Positions 17,940 through 28,626 of a stretch of DNA of 64,000 nucleotides are shown here, in pieces. The stretch comes from Ignavibacteria bacterium (GTDB taxonomy: Bacteria; Bacteroidota; Ignavibacteria; Kapaibacteriales; UBA2268): the NCBI GenBank assembly GCA_031261605.1, contig JAISJI010000064.1, positions 1 through 64,000 on the forward strand. The letters run 5' to 3'. A program made the translations under genes and the position numbers. The stretch's first letter is position 1. The number at the start of each line of letters is the position of its first letter. The notes under the pieces were generated by a model that worked only from the letters and a program-made list of their open reading frames with translations, did not search any database and was not told where the DNA came from.

Positions 17940-19316
17940 ATGCCTGAGGTAGATAGCCGAGAGCATCTTGGAGTTGCTCCCATACCCAAACTATTACGTG
18001 AATTTTCTATACCTGCCGTTGTTGGATTGCTCGTCAATGGTATGTATAATATTGTGGATAGGATATTTGTAGGACAGGGAGTAGGCACATTAGGAATAGC
18101 TGGAATGACAGTTGGCTTTCCAATTATATTAATGACATTAGGACTTACTCTGCTAATAAGTGTAGGAGCAAATGTTACATTCGGTATTCGTCTTGGCGAG
18201 CGTAAATATGATGAAGCAGAAGAAATATTGGGCAATTCATTTGTAATGATGTTCATCGTTGCGGTGGTGGTTTCAATAATATGTCTCGTGTTCTTACATC
18301 CCATACTATCTATATTTGGAGCAAGTCCGGAGGTATTGCCTTACGCAGCGGATTATCTAAAAGTGATAATGATAGGTAATGTGTTTGGGACAATGGCACT
18401 CGGATTAAATAACTTAATGCGAACAGCAGGAGCGCCCAAGTTATCAATGCTCACACAGATAATAGGAAGTATAGTCAATGCAGGATTAGCCCCATTATTT
18501 ATTTTCCAATTTAATATGGGCATAAAGGGGGCTGCTTATGCAACGATTATAGCACAGGGAATATCGGCAATTTGGTGCTTTGCGTATTTTGTGCTCAAGT
18601 CCAGTCCATACAGAATTAGACCAAAATATTTCAAACTCAAAGCAAAGTTAATCTCTGGAATGTGCAAATTAGGAATGGCACCATTCTCGATGCAAATATG
18701 TTCAAGTATAGTAAATGTAATATTGATAAAGATGCTGGCGTCTTATGGCGGAGATACTGCTATTTCTGTCATTGGCTTGCTCATTAGCATCAATTCCGTA
18801 GTTCTGTTTCCTATTATGGGAATCAGTCAAGGAATGCAACCGATAATAAGTTATAATTATGGCGCAAGGAATTTGGTGCGAATACTTAGAGCGTATAGGT
18901 TGGCATTATTAGTATCAACTATATATGTAACGCTGGGATTTTTGCTACTACAAATATTCCCGGCACAAGTAATTTCAGTATTTAATAGCAATGATGCTGA
19001 GTTGGTAAAGATGGGCGTGCATAGCATTAGAATATTCTCATTGTTCTTTCCAACAGTTGGCTTCCAAATTATGACTTCCATATTCTTTCAAGCAACAAAT
19101 AGACCAACGCAATCAATCGTATTGGGTTTGTCGCGTCAGATAATATTTTTGCTACCACTTATATCAACTCTTCCATTCATATTTGGATTTGATGGCATCA
19201 TATATTCATTTCCAATAGCGGATGTCCTGTCCACCGTTCTTACATTTATATTCATATCAAAGGAGATGAAAATATACAAAAGGCAGTTGCGTCCGTATAA
19301 GAGGTTTATTTATTAG
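17940..19316 (+). CDS. MATE family efflux transporter
   Basis: LLREFSIPAVVGLLVNGMYNIVDRIFVGQGVG; multi-TM; GISQGMQPIISYNYGARN. Confidence 0.95.
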   Translation: MPEVDSREHLGVAPIPKLLREFSIPAVVGLLVNGMYNIVDRIFVGQGVGTLGIAGMTVGFPIILMTLGLTLLISVGANVTFGIRLGERKYDEAEEILGNSFVMMFIVAVVVSIICLVFLHPILSIFGASPEVLPYAADYLKVIMIGNVFGTMALGLNNLMRTAGAPKLSMLTQIIGSIVNAGLAPLFIFQFNMGIKGAAYATIIAQGISAIWCFAYFVLKSSPYRIRPKYFKLKAKLISGMCKLGMAPFSMQICSSIVNVILIKMLASYGGDTAISVIGLLISINSVVLFPIMGISQGMQPIISYNYGARNLVRILRAYRLALLVSTIYVTLGFLLLQIFPAQVISVFNSNDAELVKMGVHSIRIFSLFFPTVGFQIMTSIFFQATNRPTQSIVLGLSRQIIFLLPLISTLPFIFGFDGIIYSFPIADVLSTVLTFIFISKEMKIYKRQLRPYKRFIY

Positions 19317-19337
19317 GATTGGAATACGACCTACATC

Positions 19338-19369
19338 ACTCTTCCTACAAGGAATGAGTAATTTTTTTT
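19338..19369 (+). terminator. Rho-independent terminator for the MATE gene
   Basis: ACTCTTCC tacaa GGAATGAGT stem with one bulge, followed by T8. Confidence 0.7.
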
Positions 19370-19375
19370 GAGCGA

Positions 19376-20527
19376 TTAGTATTTCAGATGTATTTTAATT
19401 AGTTCGGATTGAGAAGCAGTTCTGACAGGTGGTCCCCAGCCACCAATACCGGATGATACAAAGAAATGCGTCATTGTTTTTTGCAGGTATCCGTGTGAAA
19501 CTTCGTATATTTTGGCTGTGATGAGGTTTATCGGAAAGAATTGTCCGTTGTGCGTATGTCCGGATAATTGTAGTGATACACCGGCATCGACAGCGTTTTG
19601 CAAATCAAACGGTTGATGGTCTAATAGAATGATTGTCTTGGATTTGTCTAGCATTGATACAACATCTGCAAGTTCCTTTCTATTCTTATCGGTTCTGTCT
19701 TTTCTGCCAGCAACATAGAATTCGCCATTCACCAATATAGAAGAATCTTCTAATACATTGAAACCACATTGGCGATAGTATTCCATTGCTTCGTCCTTTT
19801 CTCCACCAATATACTCGTGGTTGCCAGATATAACGAATACACCGTATTTTGCTTTTATTTGTCTCAACTCTTCATCCATTTTTTGCTCCTTAATTGGATA
19901 CATAGACATATCTTTAATATCTCCACATAGGCATACAATATCGGGCTCTTCGGCATTGATTGCATTCACAAACTTAGCGAGCGTCTGCTTATCAACCGTG
20001 TAGCCCAAGTGTAAATCACTAACTTGGACGATGTTAAGTTGTTTGGTCGGTTGCGAATTTAGCGAAATAGTTAGTTCCCTTACTTCTGTATTAAAGAAAT
20101 TATATTGTCCGATACAATAGAGAATAGTGATGATGGCGAACATAGAGACGCACACAACAAATTTCACAAATTTGTAATTATCGGCAATTACTTGCGGTTG
20201 CCAATGAAATAGGTAGTCGGATAGGTGAACAATATCTATGAGGATAACTGCGAGCAAGGACATTACCAAATAGAATACCCAACTCGCACCAATATAATGG
20301 ATTACAGAGGTCAGTTGGAATGGTAAATTTTGTCCGAATAATTGGCTAGCGATGTAGGACAAACTGAGTAGGATTAGTATAACTAAGACGGGGATTTTTG
20401 TAGTTGGAAAAATTTCTAATGCTCGCCATATATGTGAATAGACATAGTAGTGCAGCAATATATAGACAATGAAGATAAAAACGAATGGCATAATTGATTT
20501 CATATAAAATAGATTAATATATCGCAA
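19376..20527 (-). CDS. Membrane-anchored metallophosphoesterase
   Basis: N-terminal TM helices; VSDLHLG, CGDIKD, SGNHEYIGG, LSGHTHNGQ. Confidence 0.93.
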   Translation of the reverse strand: MRYINLFYMKSIMPFVFIFIVYILLHYYVYSHIWRALEIFPTTKIPVLVILILLSLSYIASQLFGQNLPFQLTSVIHYIGASWVFYLVMSLLAVILIDIVHLSDYLFHWQPQVIADNYKFVKFVVCVSMFAIITILYCIGQYNFFNTEVRELTISLNSQPTKQLNIVQVSDLHLGYTVDKQTLAKFVNAINAEEPDIVCLCGDIKDMSMYPIKEQKMDEELRQIKAKYGVFVISGNHEYIGGEKDEAMEYYRQCGFNVLEDSSILVNGEFYVAGRKDRTDKNRKELADVVSMLDKSKTIILLDHQPFDLQNAVDAGVSLQLSGHTHNGQFFPINLITAKIYEVSHGYLQKTMTHFFVSSGIGGWGPPVRTASQSELIKIHLKY

Positions 20528-20594
20528 AAATAATGAATATTTATTATATTTGATACCACTAACAATAATTTATACAATTTAATTGGAGAAAATA

Positions 20595-21362
20595 ATGAAA
20601 ATTTCAGGAAAAAACATATTGATTACAGGGGCATCATCAGGTATTGGCGAGGCGTGTGCTATTGCATTTGCGGAAGCGGGATGTAACCTCATTCTCACTG
20701 CTCGCCGTAAGAGCAGATTAGATGCTCTTGCAAAAGAACTAGCTGTTAAGCATTCTATACAGGTTCATACTATTGGACTTGATGTGCGTAATTATGCAGA
20801 AGTAGAGAATTCTCTCAACCACCTTCCATCTAATTTTCAAACAATAGACATACTTATCAATAATGCCGGAAAAGCACTCGGAGTAGAAAAACTGCAAGAT
20901 GGTCTTTTGGAAAATTGGGAAGAGATGATAGATACCAATGTGAAAGGATTGCTTTATGTATCGCGAGTTGTGTTGCCGAAAATGCTTGAACGCAATGAAG
21001 GTATGGTTATCAACATTGGCTCTATTGCTGGTCACGAAGTGTATCCCGGTGGGAATGTATATTGTGCTACAAAGCACGCTGTAAAGGCGATTTCAAAGGG
21101 AATGATGATGGATGTAAATGGAACGAATATACGCATTACATCTATTGACCCAGGAATGGTGAATACCGAGTTTTCGTTAGTTCGCTACAAAGGCGATAAT
21201 GAAAAGGCAAATGTAGTTTATAATGGTCTTGCTCCCCTACTTGGAGCGGATATAGCAGAGATAGCGCTCTTTGCAGCAACACGTCCAGCGAATGTAGATT
21301 TGCAGACGATAGTTGTTACTCCAACAGCACAAGCATCAGCATCTATCGTTAGTCGAAAGTAA
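20595..21362 (+). CDS. SDR family NADP-dependent oxidoreductase (YdfG-like)
   Basis: ILITGASSGIGEA, LINNAGKALG, YCATKHAVKA. Start moved from the ORF-track 20583 to the second Met. Confidence 0.95.
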   Translation: MKISGKNILITGASSGIGEACAIAFAEAGCNLILTARRKSRLDALAKELAVKHSIQVHTIGLDVRNYAEVENSLNHLPSNFQTIDILINNAGKALGVEKLQDGLLENWEEMIDTNVKGLLYVSRVVLPKMLERNEGMVINIGSIAGHEVYPGGNVYCATKHAVKAISKGMMMDVNGTNIRITSIDPGMVNTEFSLVRYKGDNEKANVVYNGLAPLLGADIAEIALFAATRPANVDLQTIVVTPTAQASASIVSRK

Positions 21363-21375
21363 GATGGAGAGCGAG

Positions 21376-22731
21376 TTAGGTGTTTGCTGCTTCAATTTCG
21401 TATGGGAAGCCATTTTTCTTGAGCCACGATTTAATTTGGTTGATATATTTATTTGGAGGTGGAGAGATAATTAAGAAATCTATGAAGTCCTTAGCCGCCT
21501 CTTCAAATTTATTTAGCGAGCGATATGCTAATGCCCTATTTAAGTATGCTTGTTGCAACTCTGGTTTAATTTCTAAAGCGGCTGTAAAGTCCTCAATCGC
21601 TTTATTTGTATATTTCATTTTCATAAACGCAATGCCACGCGAAATGTATGCTTGGTAGTACTTTGGATTAACCCCAATAGTTCGCGAGAAATATTTTATG
21701 GCTTCTTTGTAGTCCTCTAAGTTGGTGTAGCAAGCAGCAATAGAGAAATATACTGATTGGAATTTTGGGTCAATTTCAATGGCTTTCTGGTAATCCAGTA
21801 TTGCTTCGTCATACTTACCAATATTGAATTCGGAGTTTGCTCTATTTAAGTATAAGCCGGCATCATCAGGGTCTAATGAAATTGCTTTAGAGTAATCTGC
21901 GATAGCAGCTTCAAAATTTTTTAATTGGAAATTGCAGTATGCCCTACTTACGTAACTTTTTTTATCCTCAATTTTCAGTTTAATCAATCTATCAATATCG
22001 TCGATGGCTTTTTCAAAATGCTTGAGTCGTATATCTAATATGGCTCGGTATTGGTATGCAAGTTTATTGGTTGGGTTGAGAGTTATTGTTCTATCAAAAT
22101 CTAAGAGTGCTTCTTCCGTGTTTCCGGTGTTAGTTAGACATATTGCACGCGACAAGAATGCTCGCTCATTGTCAGGGTCAATGTTAATTGCTTTTCCAAA
22201 ATCCACAATAGCATTTCCAAAATCCTTTTTCATAAAATGGGCATTTGCTCTATAGAAGTATGCAGATGCAGGAATATCCTCAAAGCCGATAGCGTAGGTT
22301 AAATCAGATATGGCATTGTCGTATTCTTTAAGTATGGAATAGCAATATCCACGCTTAGAGTAGATGTGTTTCAAATCAGGGTTAAGAATAATTGCCTTAG
22401 TTAAGTCCTCAATGGCAACTCTGTATTGTTTAAGTTCAAGATATGATAATCCGCGTTTGTAGTATGCAAATGAGAACTCAGGGGACAATGATATGGAACT
22501 ATTGAAGTCGGCAATAGCATCACTAATTTTGTCCGTTTGCATATATACTTGTCCGCGTTTGAAATATGCGAAGCTTGCTTTAGTGTCTGCTTTAATGGCA
22601 GCAGAGTAGCATTCTAATGCTTTTTCGTAATTTCCATTTTTCTTAAATTCATCACCTTTGGACATTAAGGTTTTTGCTTCTTTTAATTTATCTGGTAATT
22701 GCATTGTTATTTGGTGTATAGTTTCATACAT
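21376..22731 (-). CDS. Tetratricopeptide repeat protein
   Basis: About a dozen tandem 34-aa TPR units (e.g. YEKALECYSAAIKADTKASFAYFKRGQVYMQTDKISDAI). Confidence 0.96.
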   Translation of the reverse strand: MYETIHQITMQLPDKLKEAKTLMSKGDEFKKNGNYEKALECYSAAIKADTKASFAYFKRGQVYMQTDKISDAIADFNSSISLSPEFSFAYYKRGLSYLELKQYRVAIEDLTKAIILNPDLKHIYSKRGYCYSILKEYDNAISDLTYAIGFEDIPASAYFYRANAHFMKKDFGNAIVDFGKAINIDPDNERAFLSRAICLTNTGNTEEALLDFDRTITLNPTNKLAYQYRAILDIRLKHFEKAIDDIDRLIKLKIEDKKSYVSRAYCNFQLKNFEAAIADYSKAISLDPDDAGLYLNRANSEFNIGKYDEAILDYQKAIEIDPKFQSVYFSIAACYTNLEDYKEAIKYFSRTIGVNPKYYQAYISRGIAFMKMKYTNKAIEDFTAALEIKPELQQAYLNRALAYRSLNKFEEAAKDFIDFLIISPPPNKYINQIKSWLKKNGFPYEIEAANT

Positions 22732-22782
22732 ATAATTATCGGCAAATTACATTTTTTATGCAACTTATTTCCTACATTTTAG

Positions 22783-22788
22783 TATATT
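22783..22788 (+). promoter_or_regulatory. Putative -10-like TATATT box
   Basis: ttagTATATTgtc, 34 nt before the ATG at 22823. Confidence 0.4.
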
Positions 22789-22822
22789 GTCAATAATTAG
22801 TAATACAAATATAGAAAAAAAA

Positions 22823-24010
22823 ATGGACTTAACCGCAATACAGACAGCATTAACAAAAGAAGGAATAGATGGCTGGCTATTCTATGATTTTCATAATCGC
22901 GATGCTATCGCAGCACGGATATTGAATATGGATACGAAACGTTTTGCTTCACGTCGTTGGTTCTACTATATTCCTGCAAAGGGCGAGCCACAGAAACTCG
23001 TGCATAGTATTGAGCCGTGGCGTTGCGACCACTTACCGGGTAAGAAGAACATTTACTTACCTTGGCAACAGCAGCAGCAATCACTAAAAGACATTCTTTG
23101 TAATGCAAAAAAGGTTGCTATGCAATACTCCCCAAACAACGCAATACCTTATGTGTCTATCGTAGATGGTGGCACAATAGATTTGGTTAGAAGTTTTGGA
23201 GTGGAAGTTGTTACGAGTGCCAATCTTGTTAGCGTATTTGAATCGCATCTCTCTATGGATGACTATAAGAGCCATTGTAGAGCCGGTGAATCTATGCAAT
23301 ACATTAAGGATTCTGCCTTTGAGGAAATTGCACGCCGTATCAAATCGGGTAATAATCCTACAGAATATGAGATATATGAGTATATGATTGGCTTATACAA
23401 AGAGCAAAATATGGTATGCGAGGATGGTCCTATTGTTGCTGTAAATGAGCACGCTGCAGACCCACATTTCGAGCCGCAACAGAGTGATACTCGCAAAATA
23501 CAAGAAGGCGATTTAGTGCTTATAGACCTTTGGGCGAAGAAAAATGAACCAGGTTCTATCTATTATGACATTACTTGGATGGGCTATGTTGGAACATCTA
23601 TACCAGAAAAAATAGATGCAATTTTCCAAATAGCGCGCAGTGGTAGAGAGGCAGCCGTTGCATTGGTTAGAGAGCGTTTTGCAAAGAAGCAGGAAGTATG
23701 CGGTATGGAAGTTGATGATGCTTGTCGTAAGGTCATTACTGATGCTGGCTATGGTCAATATTTCATACATAGGACGGGGCATAATATTGGTGAGGAAGTT
23801 CATGGAAATGGTTGTCATATTGATAATTTGGAGACGAAGGATGAGCGTGTAATTATTCCAGGAACTTGCTTTTCAATAGAGCCGGGGATATATATGCCTG
23901 AGCAAAAAATTGGTTTTAGAACAGAAATAGATGTCTTTGTGACTGACGAATGCAAAGTAGAAATCTTTGGCAAGCAACAAGAGCAGATAATACCAATAAT
24001 GAACTTATAG
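22823..24010 (+). CDS. M24 family Xaa-Pro aminopeptidase-like peptidase
   Basis: FIHRTGHNIGEEVHGNG, GTCFSIEPGIYMP; the ATG at 22823 is preferred over the track's TTG at 22787. Confidence 0.9.
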   Translation: MDLTAIQTALTKEGIDGWLFYDFHNRDAIAARILNMDTKRFASRRWFYYIPAKGEPQKLVHSIEPWRCDHLPGKKNIYLPWQQQQQSLKDILCNAKKVAMQYSPNNAIPYVSIVDGGTIDLVRSFGVEVVTSANLVSVFESHLSMDDYKSHCRAGESMQYIKDSAFEEIARRIKSGNNPTEYEIYEYMIGLYKEQNMVCEDGPIVAVNEHAADPHFEPQQSDTRKIQEGDLVLIDLWAKKNEPGSIYYDITWMGYVGTSIPEKIDAIFQIARSGREAAVALVRERFAKKQEVCGMEVDDACRKVITDAGYGQYFIHRTGHNIGEEVHGNGCHIDNLETKDERVIIPGTCFSIEPGIYMPEQKIGFRTEIDVFVTDECKVEIFGKQQEQIIPIMNL

Positions 24011-25041
24011 CAGATAAAGTGAGAGTTATCAATAAGTTAATAATATCACGGACGGATGGAATTGGCGATGTTGTTTTGACATTGCCTTTGCTGGGTGCAA
24101 TCAAAAAGTTGCATCCATCTGTGCATATAGTTTTTCTTGGACGCAAATATACTTCGGATGTTATAAAAAAATGCGAATATGTGGATGAATTTATTGATTT
24201 TAATGAAATCGAGCGAGAAGTTTTATCTCAACAAATAGATAGTATTAAATCAATTCAAGCAGATGCGATATTTCATATATTTCCAAATAAGGATATAGCC
24301 CGTATTGCTAAGTATGCAGGAATGCCGCTGCGTGTAGGAACGAAAAGTCGTTGGTATCATTGGCTTTATTGCAATAAGTTGCTAAATATATCTCGTAAAA
24401 ATTCTGTTTTGCACGAGGCGCAACTGAATTTGCTATTTACACAGGTATTTGAGAATCGTAAAGTGTATGAACTAATTGATATTCCATCATATTACGGATT
24501 TTCAAGAATAAATATTCACGCAAATTTACTCCAATATATTGATAATTCTAAATTTAATTTAATTATACATCCGAAATCAAAAGGTAGTAGCAGAGAATGG
24601 AATTTGGATAACTATAATGAATTGATACACTTACTTCCACAGGATAGATATAAAATATTCATTACTGGAACGGCAGCAGAAAAATCTATTATACAAAGTA
24701 AAGTTGCGATAAATCAGCCGAATGTTGTTGATTTAGTTGGAGATACTACACTTTCGGAATTGATTGAATTTATTAGTCATTGCGATGGGCTTGTTGCTAC
24801 GAGCACTGGAACGCTACATATTGCGGCGATGGCTGGTATTCATACTATTGGGCTGTATCCGCCGATACGTCCTCTTTTTCCGCAACGCTGGGCTCCAATT
24901 GGAGTAAATGCAAGGTATTTGGTTAATGGTTCCGAAAAGTGTAACCTCTGCAAAAACAATAAGATATGCCATTGTATTAATTCAATTACTCCGACTGAGA
25001 TAGCAAATGTATTGAATAATTTGAAAATAATACATAAATAA
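23950..25041 (+). CDS. Glycosyltransferase family 9 (heptosyltransferase-like); true start probably downstream of 23950
   Basis: IISRTDGIGDVVLTLPLLGAIKKLHP; CDGLVATSTGTLHIAAMAGIHTIGLYPP. Confidence 0.9.
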   Translation: MQSRNLWQATRADNTNNELIADKVRVINKLIISRTDGIGDVVLTLPLLGAIKKLHPSVHIVFLGRKYTSDVIKKCEYVDEFIDFNEIEREVLSQQIDSIKSIQADAIFHIFPNKDIARIAKYAGMPLRVGTKSRWYHWLYCNKLLNISRKNSVLHEAQLNLLFTQVFENRKVYELIDIPSYYGFSRINIHANLLQYIDNSKFNLIIHPKSKGSSREWNLDNYNELIHLLPQDRYKIFITGTAAEKSIIQSKVAINQPNVVDLVGDTTLSELIEFISHCDGLVATSTGTLHIAAMAGIHTIGLYPPIRPLFPQRWAPIGVNARYLVNGSEKCNLCKNNKICHCINSITPTEIANVLNNLKIIHK

Positions 25042-25051
25042 CTATAAGTAT

Positions 25052-25810
25052 ATGAAATTACTATCGGTTGCGATAATTACTCTGAATGAGGAGAAGAATT
25101 TGGATAGGACGCTGGCATCTATTCATTCGCTTGCTGATGAGATAATTATTGTGGATAGCGGTTCTACAGATAAAACGCAAGAAGTCGCTGAAAAATATGG
25201 TGCTACGTTCATTAAGCAAGAATGGCTTGGTTATGGGAAACAACGAAATCTCGCATTTTCACACTGCACGGGTAAATGGATACTGTGTATAGATGCAGAC
25301 GAAGTTGTTTCTGAAACGTTATATAACAATATAAATCAAATAATTAATTCTGATTTAGAAGAAAAAATATTTGAAATAAATCGTAAGGCATTTTGCTTCA
25401 ACAAATTAATTAAATACGGCGATTGGGCAAATTCTTATGCAATACGCTTATTTCAAAGGGGATGCGGTTTATTTGATGAGAAAGAGGTTCACGAATCGTT
25501 TATAACTGATTGTAATATCCGTAAGTTAGACAAGAACTCATATTTATTACACTATTCATACAATAGTGTATTTGACTATTTGGAGCGATTTAACAAATAT
25601 ACTACTCTTAGTGCGAACGAGTTAGCAAAAAGTGGCAAGAATGCAAAAAATTCTAAAATGGTTTTTTCGCCCATATTTTCTTTTCTCAAGAGCTACATTT
25701 TCAAATTGGGCTTTTTGGATGGAGTTGTTGGCTTTGTGATTTCCGTTTTGAGTGCTATTTATCCGTTGGTGAAATATTTCAAATTGAGAGAAATACGACA
25801 GCAGAATTAG
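25052..25810 (+). CDS. Glycosyltransferase family 2 (WaaE/KdtX-like)
   Basis: SVAIITLNEEKNLDRTLASIHSLADEIIIVDSGSTDKTQE. Confidence 0.94.
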   Translation: MKLLSVAIITLNEEKNLDRTLASIHSLADEIIIVDSGSTDKTQEVAEKYGATFIKQEWLGYGKQRNLAFSHCTGKWILCIDADEVVSETLYNNINQIINSDLEEKIFEINRKAFCFNKLIKYGDWANSYAIRLFQRGCGLFDEKEVHESFITDCNIRKLDKNSYLLHYSYNSVFDYLERFNKYTTLSANELAKSGKNAKNSKMVFSPIFSFLKSYIFKLGFLDGVVGFVISVLSAIYPLVKYFKLREIRQQN

Positions 25811-25900
25811 CAAAATTTTTCCACAACAGCCACAAAACACATAAAAATTGGTAATAATTAGTTATATTTAAAGTTCTTTTATTAAAATTATATTGATACA

Positions 25901-28591
25901 ATGTCAAAAGATAATAAACATACCACCCAACGTAATGTTCCAAAACCGGTAGCGTCTCCTGCGGGCAAGCCACTGATACCAGAGAAATATCAAAATCCAT
26001 TAGCAGTGCTATTGCTGGGTTTGCTGTTACTAATATTTTTTAGTTCGGCAATATTCAATGGAAGTTTCTATGGTTCGAGTGATGCTATAAGTGGTGCGAG
26101 CTTTGAGAAATATCTTGATGCACCGGGAGAATTTCCATTGTGGCAGCCGTATATTTTTGGTGGAATGCCAGGGTTTGGAGCGATGATGGGAGCAGCCGAA
26201 CGTCATTGGGATATTACGGTTACGATTGTGCATTATGGTGGGCTGTTTTTGAAGACGATATTTAATAGCCAGACAGCCAATATGCTAATATGGTATATCA
26301 TACTTGCGGCTGGAATGTATTATTTGATGCGGCAACACAAGCAAGGTAAATTGATTTCGTTCTTTGTGGCGGCTGCGATGGTGCTGGGAACAGGAGTTGC
26401 GATTTGGGTAATGATAGGACATAATTCTAAGCCGATGACCTTTGCAACGGTGCCGTGGATATTCTTTATGATGGAGAAAATTAAGGAACGTTGTTCGCTA
26501 TTAAATATAGTGGTGCTTGCTATATTGATGCACATAATGCTTGCCGGTGGACACGTGCAAATGGAATTTTATGCAGGGTGCGCTGTTGCTATTTATTTAA
26601 TTGTGGATTTGCTGACGTTGCTTGCAAAGAAGGAAAATTGGATGTCTGTGATTAAGTTAGTTGGCGTATTTGTTATTGCTACTGGTTTTGCTTTTCTGAT
26701 GTCTGCGGATAGATATTTATCGGTATTGGAGTATAATACTTATTCTACACGCGGCTCAGCACCAATAACGGAGCGAGTTCATTCGGATAATAACGAGAAG
26801 TCAGTTAGCGGAAAACTAACGCAGAAAGATTACGAATATGCTACAATGTGGTCTAACTCGCCAGATGAGATGATAGATATGTTTAATCCATCGTATCATG
26901 GCTTTGGTAGAGTAAAGTATTCAGGGCAATTAACTGGGAATCAAGAGACACGCATTTCTACATATTGGGGGCAAAAGCCATTTGAAGATGCAACTCCGTA
27001 TATGGGAGCAACGGTTCTCTTCCTTGCGTTAATTGGTATTGTTCGCTACTTTAAGAGTAATAGTTTTGTGATGGCGATGACCATTACAGCAGCATTTGGT
27101 TTGTTAATTTCCTTTGGATATACTTTTCCAATTTTGTATGATGTGTTTTTCTATCATTTCCCTAAGTTCAGCAGTTTTAGAGCGCCGTCAATGTCGCTTG
27201 TTCTATTGCACTTTACAATGCCAATATTAGCGGCATTTGGCTTATCTGCGTTGTGCGAAATGCGAGAGAAGTTTGGTAGTTATAAGCAGTTGCAGAAAGA
27301 AGATAAGTTGTCGGTAAATGTGTTCTTTATAGCGGTTGGTTTGTTCTTTATATGTGGATTAATCTTCGCAGCCGGATTTGAGAGTTCTTATATAAGCGAT
27401 GTATCCAATTCACCATTACGTCAATATGGTGAGCAAGTGCTTCCAATGCTTACTCCTGTTATATATGACAATGCTGTAAGCGATTGGATGTTTATAGGTT
27501 TGCTTTGCTTGATAGTGGCAGGTCTTACTTACTTCTTCATAAATAGGAAGTTAACTTCGCAAAGTTTTATAATATGTGTAATATTGCTTATGGTGATAGA
27601 TTTATGGCGAGTGTCAAATAGAGCAATGGACCCAGTAGATAAGCAGATGGAAGCAACACCATTTCCACGGACAGATATAATAGATTATATACAACAGGAG
27701 CAGAGAGAAACCGGCGAAAGATATAGAATTTGCGATATGTCATCACAAGTGGCGAATTCAGATGCATACTATTTCATAGAGAATGTGAATGGATATTTCC
27801 CAGCTAAGTTACGAGTATTCCAAGATATGATGGATGTATTGTGTGATGGCTCTACTTCAACAGTGACTAATCCTTTTATGTGGAATTTGATGAATGCTAA
27901 GTATATTATTACTTCGCAAAAACTAAGCGGTGGTATTGAGCCAATGTTCCAGTCGCAACAAAGCGGTGCATACGTGTATTATAATCCGTCTTACTGCAAG
28001 CGCGCATATTTTATTGATAGCGTGAAGGTTGCCGATGATTGGACTATATTGCAGAATATTAAGAAAAATGCGTATAATCCGAAGGTGGTAGCGTATGTTG
28101 AGAAGGAATTAGCAGCACAAGTTGTCCCAAGCCATAGTTATAGTGCGGAGATGCTGGAGATACAAAAATTGATACGCGAACGCGATTCCACAGTTGAATT
28201 TGATGATTCACTTAATGCTATACTAGGTGGCGATGCTAATGAATTTGCGCCAACGGTTAAGGTATCTGAATATAAGAATGAATATATAAAGATAGAAACA
28301 GAAAGCAATGCACAGCATTTGCTTGTGGTATCAGAAATGTATTATCCGATTGGCTGGAAAGCGTATATAGATGGGACAGAGACAGAAATCTATAAGACAA
28401 ATTTCGCGTTCCGCTCTATTGTAGTTCCATCTGGCGAGCATAAAATAGAATTCAAATTCACTTCGGACAAATTTGAGTTGGGCAGAACTTTGAGTGCAGC
28501 GTTCAATATTGTTGTGATATTGGCACTTATTGTTGGAATATTGTTAGAACGCAAAAAGAAAAAAACAATAACGAATAATCAAACTAATTAA
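25901..28591 (+). CDS. YfhO-family multi-TM membrane protein
   Basis: Large multi-TM protein; GNFYGSSD/PLWQPYIFGGMPGF near the N-terminus; C-terminal soluble part LLVVSEMYYPIGWKAYIDGTETEIYKTNFAFRSIVVPSGEHKIEFKF. Confidence 0.88.
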   Translation: MSKDNKHTTQRNVPKPVASPAGKPLIPEKYQNPLAVLLLGLLLLIFFSSAIFNGSFYGSSDAISGASFEKYLDAPGEFPLWQPYIFGGMPGFGAMMGAAERHWDITVTIVHYGGLFLKTIFNSQTANMLIWYIILAAGMYYLMRQHKQGKLISFFVAAAMVLGTGVAIWVMIGHNSKPMTFATVPWIFFMMEKIKERCSLLNIVVLAILMHIMLAGGHVQMEFYAGCAVAIYLIVDLLTLLAKKENWMSVIKLVGVFVIATGFAFLMSADRYLSVLEYNTYSTRGSAPITERVHSDNNEKSVSGKLTQKDYEYATMWSNSPDEMIDMFNPSYHGFGRVKYSGQLTGNQETRISTYWGQKPFEDATPYMGATVLFLALIGIVRYFKSNSFVMAMTITAAFGLLISFGYTFPILYDVFFYHFPKFSSFRAPSMSLVLLHFTMPILAAFGLSALCEMREKFGSYKQLQKEDKLSVNVFFIAVGLFFICGLIFAAGFESSYISDVSNSPLRQYGEQVLPMLTPVIYDNAVSDWMFIGLLCLIVAGLTYFFINRKLTSQSFIICVILLMVIDLWRVSNRAMDPVDKQMEATPFPRTDIIDYIQQEQRETGERYRICDMSSQVANSDAYYFIENVNGYFPAKLRVFQDMMDVLCDGSTSTVTNPFMWNLMNAKYIITSQKLSGGIEPMFQSQQSGAYVYYNPSYCKRAYFIDSVKVADDWTILQNIKKNAYNPKVVAYVEKELAAQVVPSHSYSAEMLEIQKLIRERDSTVEFDDSLNAILGGDANEFAPTVKVSEYKNEYIKIETESNAQHLLVVSEMYYPIGWKAYIDGTETEIYKTNFAFRSIVVPSGEHKIEFKFTSDKFELGRTLSAAFNIVVILALIVGILLERKKKKTITNNQTN

Positions 28592-28626
28592 ATATTAATT
28601 TAACTAAACAAAATAGGCGTATTTTT

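Noticed and set aside
17831-18304. 157-aa minus-strand ORF
   Set aside because: Antisense to the MATE gene; Thr/Pro/Ile-rich shadow composition.
21376-22731. Possible DNA repeat array
   Set aside because: The periodicity is the 34-aa TPR protein repeat, not a CRISPR or satellite.
22787-22822. Upstream TTG start for the M24 peptidase
   Set aside because: It would overlap the TATATT box; the ATG at 22823 begins the family-like N-terminus and gives the usual leader length.
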